From contig CAVWMS010000008.1 of the NCBI GenBank assembly GCA_963756185.1, forward strand, positions 124,001 through 188,000: DNA of 64,000 nucleotides. Reading direction: 5' to 3'. The first letter of the stretch is position 1, and every line of letters starts with the position of its first letter. Below the pieces are notes generated by a model. That model was not told where the DNA came from. It did no database searches and worked only from the letters and a program-made list of their open reading frames with translations. The translations under genes were made by a program, and so were the position numbers. This stretch comes from DATAXI01 sp963756185 (GTDB lineage Bacteria > Verrucomicrobiota > Verrucomicrobiia > Chthoniobacterales > Chthoniobacteraceae). Shown here in pieces: positions 61,693 to 64,000 of the stretch.

Positions 61693-64000
61693 ATGCCCGC
61701 TTCTCCCATCGACATCCCATGCTCCGATGGCGCTTCGCTCACCGCCACCGTATCCGATGGCCGGCTCCAGTTCGATTACACCGCCCCGGCCATCGATCAG
61801 CCGGGCCATCGCATCTTCCTCGCCCTGGAAAGCGGCTCCGGCGCCGGCTCCTCCCTTGTCCCCTATGGCCGCGAGCTCGAAGGCTCGACCGTCTTTCTCC
61901 CTTTCACCGCCGGCCGGCTCTTCATGCTCGTCAATCTCCCCGGCGGCCCCAACATCACCGCGCGCACCTGGCATGGCACGGAGTGGTCCCCCTGGGATAG
62001 CACCACGCAGCTCTCCGGCACCTACTCCGCAAATCATTGCTCGATCAGCGTCGCCCTGGGCGATCTCGCCGCCCGCAAGTTCGGCTTCGCCCTTTACGCC
62101 CGCGACCTCACCCAAAACGACGGCTGGGGCCGGCTCTATGCCGCCAGCGATTCCGCGTTCCGCTCCGGCATCGGCGACCAATACCTCACCGGTTACCCGC
62201 AGATTTCTCCCGGCAACAACGACACCGCCGAGTATCGCACCCGGCTCGAGACCGCCAACCGCGTCCGCATTTACCAGCTTTTCGTCCGCCTCTTCAGCAA
62301 TACCAACGAAACCCGCAAGATGGACGGCACCCTCGCGCAAAACGGCGTCGGCAAATTCAACGACATCAACGACACCGCTCTCGACGCCATTCGCGACCTC
62401 GGCTGCACCCACATCTGGCTCACCGGCGTCCTGCGCCAGGCCACCTCGACCGATTACTCGAAGATCGGCCTGCCCGCCGATTGCACCGATCTCCTCAAGG
62501 GCCTCGCCGGCAGCCCATACGCCATCAAGGATTACTTCGACGTCTGCCCCGATTACGCCGTCGACCCCGCCAGGCGCCTCGAGGAATTCAGGGCGCTGCT
62601 CGACCGCATCCACGAACACGGCCTCAAGGCCATCATCGATCTGGTCCCAAACCACGTCGCCCGCAGCTACGCCTCGACCATTCATCCCGAGCTCTCCTTC
62701 GGCCAAAACGACGACACCTCCGCCTTCTTCGCCCCCAACAATAACTTCTTCTATCTCCGTCCCACCGATCCCGGCGGCGGCCCGCCGCTCAAGTTGCCCA
62801 CCTTCAAGGATGGCCAGCCGGTCAGCCCCACCTGCAAGGTCCTCGGCGGTTGCGACGGCCTCTTCGCGCCGGAAAAAATCCATGGCCGTGTCACCGGCAA
62901 CAACGTCGTCAGTTGGGCGCCCAGCATCAATGATTGGTACGAAACGGTGAAACTGAACTACGGCGAGGATTTCACGCATCCCGCCACGCGCGGTTTCCCC
63001 ACCACCGCGCAGCCCGCTCTGCCCATCCCGGACACGTGGCAAAAAATGGACCGGATCATCGCCTACTGGCAGGAGATGGGCGTTGACGGTTTCCGCTGCG
63101 ATATGTCGCACATGATCCCGCCGGAATTCTGGGCGTGGGCCATCGCCCGCGCCCGCGCGCGCAACCCCGATGTCTGGTTCATGGGCGAAGCCTACAACAA
63201 CGATCCCGCCAAGCTCCCACCGGCCGATCCGCTCGCCGCCTCGCTCAACAACGTGATGTACTCGCTGCTCAATGCCGGCTTCAACGCCGTCTATGACGAT
63301 CCCTCTTACAAGGCGCTCAAATCCATTTACGACGGCAACGGCTGGGCCAACGACATCGACCACGCCATCACCTCCGATTTCATCTACGACAACAGCCTGC
63401 GCTATGCCGAGAACCACGACGAAGTGCGCCTCGCCGGCAAAGGCCAGTGGGGCGGCATCGGCATGGAAGTGGGCCGGCCCGTCGCCGGCATCCTCTACGG
63501 CATCGGACGCGGCCCGCTGATGCTTTACAACGGTCAGGAAGTCGGCGAACCCGCGGATGGCGCCGAAGGGTTCGGCGGCGACGATGCGCGCACCACGATC
63601 TTCGATTACTGGTCCATGCCGGAGATGGTCAAATGGGTCGACGGCCATAAGTACGACGGCGCCAAACTCAGCCGGCCGCAGAAAGGCCTGCGGACTTATT
63701 ACTCCCATCTTCTCAACCTCGTCGGCAGTCCCGGGTTTCGCTTTGGCGGCTTCTATCCCTTGAATCCTGCCAACGTGAAAACTGCGAATTTCGGCGACAT
63801 CGAAGGCGACCCCGGCTCCGGCCATTGGATGTACGCCTTCCTCCGCTACGACGCCCACAGCCAGGAACGCTGGCTCGTCGTCACCAACCTGCATCGCACC
63901 ACCGCATTCACCGACGTCCACGTCCACCTCCCCGCCGAGGCCCTCCAATGGCTCGACCTCCCCGCGACGTCCGACCCGGTAACCTTCACCGATCACCTCA
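61693..64000 (+). CDS. GH13 alpha-amylase-type glycoside hydrolase, cut by window edge
   Basis: Open at the right edge; 769 codons visible. N-terminal beta domain (SLTATVSDGRLQFDYTAPAIDQPGHRIFLALESG), then the (beta/alpha)8 barrel: VRIYQLFVRLFSNTNETRKMDGTL, CTHIWLTGV, IIDLVPNHVARSY, GFRCDMSHMIPPEFW (nucleophile Asp), VWFMGEAYNNDP (acid Glu), and YAENHDEVRLAGK (third Asp). A GTG at 61640 plus one missing C in the C-run at 61647-61651 would give the signal peptide RSPLPFCIAILCLGALN, so the real start is probably there; ATG 61693 is the safe in-frame start. Role: alpha-glucan hydrolysis, extracellular or periplasmic. Confidence 0.85.
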   Translation, partial: MPASPIDIPCSDGASLTATVSDGRLQFDYTAPAIDQPGHRIFLALESGSGAGSSLVPYGRELEGSTVFLPFTAGRLFMLVNLPGGPNITARTWHGTEWSPWDSTTQLSGTYSANHCSISVALGDLAARKFGFALYARDLTQNDGWGRLYAASDSAFRSGIGDQYLTGYPQISPGNNDTAEYRTRLETANRVRIYQLFVRLFSNTNETRKMDGTLAQNGVGKFNDINDTALDAIRDLGCTHIWLTGVLRQATSTDYSKIGLPADCTDLLKGLAGSPYAIKDYFDVCPDYAVDPARRLEEFRALLDRIHEHGLKAIIDLVPNHVARSYASTIHPELSFGQNDDTSAFFAPNNNFFYLRPTDPGGGPPLKLPTFKDGQPVSPTCKVLGGCDGLFAPEKIHGRVTGNNVVSWAPSINDWYETVKLNYGEDFTHPATRGFPTTAQPALPIPDTWQKMDRIIAYWQEMGVDGFRCDMSHMIPPEFWAWAIARARARNPDVWFMGEAYNNDPAKLPPADPLAASLNNVMYSLLNAGFNAVYDDPSYKALKSIYDGNGWANDIDHAITSDFIYDNSLRYAENHDEVRLAGKGQWGGIGMEVGRPVAGILYGIGRGPLMLYNGQEVGEPADGAEGFGGDDARTTIFDYWSMPEMVKWVDGHKYDGAKLSRPQKGLRTYYSHLLNLVGSPGFRFGGFYPLNPANVKTANFGDIEGDPGSGHWMYAFLRYDAHSQERWLVVTNLHRTTAFTDVHVHLPAEALQWLDLPATSDPVTFTDHL

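Noticed and set aside
61630..63996. A 788-codon minus-strand frame over the amylase
   Set aside because: Antisense to a complete GH13 catalytic domain and built of Gly/Glu/Val-rich sequence, as expected for a mirror frame.

Overview
The window is high-GC, densely coded bacterial chromosome with long stop-free antisense frames. Gene content (ebo-type cluster, adenosylcobalamin-dependent ribonucleotide reductase, EboC/D/E homologues, archaeal-type LeuC/LeuD pair, a KIARLP...QNLSxWK...GG family protein, secreted beta-helix and GH2/GH13 proteins) is most like an environmental Verrucomicrobiota member; this assignment is inference. Many core genes carry single-base frameshifts, nearly all in short G/C homopolymers, while a 4.8-kb gene next to them is intact. 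That pattern looks like uncorrected long-read assembly error rather than gene decay, so broken genes are annotated across their full extent.

Layout. 1-4.7 kb: end of a hexapeptide-repeat transferase, then an ebo-type operon (UbiA-like EboC, EboF-like phosphodiesterase, EboD, EboE). 4.8-12.1 kb: hypoxanthine phosphoribosyltransferase, a PAS/hybrid histidine kinase, a methyltransferase, PgeF-like protein, a MarR-TolC pair and a cyclic-nucleotide-binding protein. 12.1-18.2 kb: a dispersed inverted-repeat element, lipoprotein, antitoxin-like orphans, tRNA-Ser(GCT), an ABC exporter pair, and a second copy of the tRNA-Ser 3' end. 18.3-26.5 kb: leuD, a lipoprotein, leuC, an SPFH protein, unknowns, two methyltransferase/HD-like proteins and an Hsp70. 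26.6-31.6 kb: a sugar/glycan set (NeuB-GNAT fusion, TIM-barrel, membrane glycosyltransferase, GT9). 31.6-39.7 kb: a membrane protein, ppc with about ten frameshifts, more repeats, gluQ, a TMEM175 channel and a GH2 beta-galactosidase.

40.1-46.5 kb holds the most interesting locus: a two-gene operon made of a SIR2-like/TIR fusion and a 1613-residue nSTAND-type ATPase with one transmembrane helix, about 23 D-G-K-P-C repeats and a C-terminal PDZ domain. It looks like an undescribed membrane-spanning STAND/TIR immunity or signalling system. Directly after it, 46.5-54.4 kb is an integrative element bounded by a 40-bp perfect direct repeat at tRNA-Pro(TGG), with integrase, AlpA-like factor, HUH Rep, a TIR/deoxyribosyltransferase-like two-gene unit, an IS630 insertion and a remnant of a second Rep.

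54.5-64 kb: a DNA-binding protein, a GT2-methyltransferase fusion, nrdJ (heavily frameshifted, with an NrdR-box-like site upstream), a KIARLP-family protein ending in a 10-bp tandem repeat, and a GH13 alpha-amylase that runs off the right edge.
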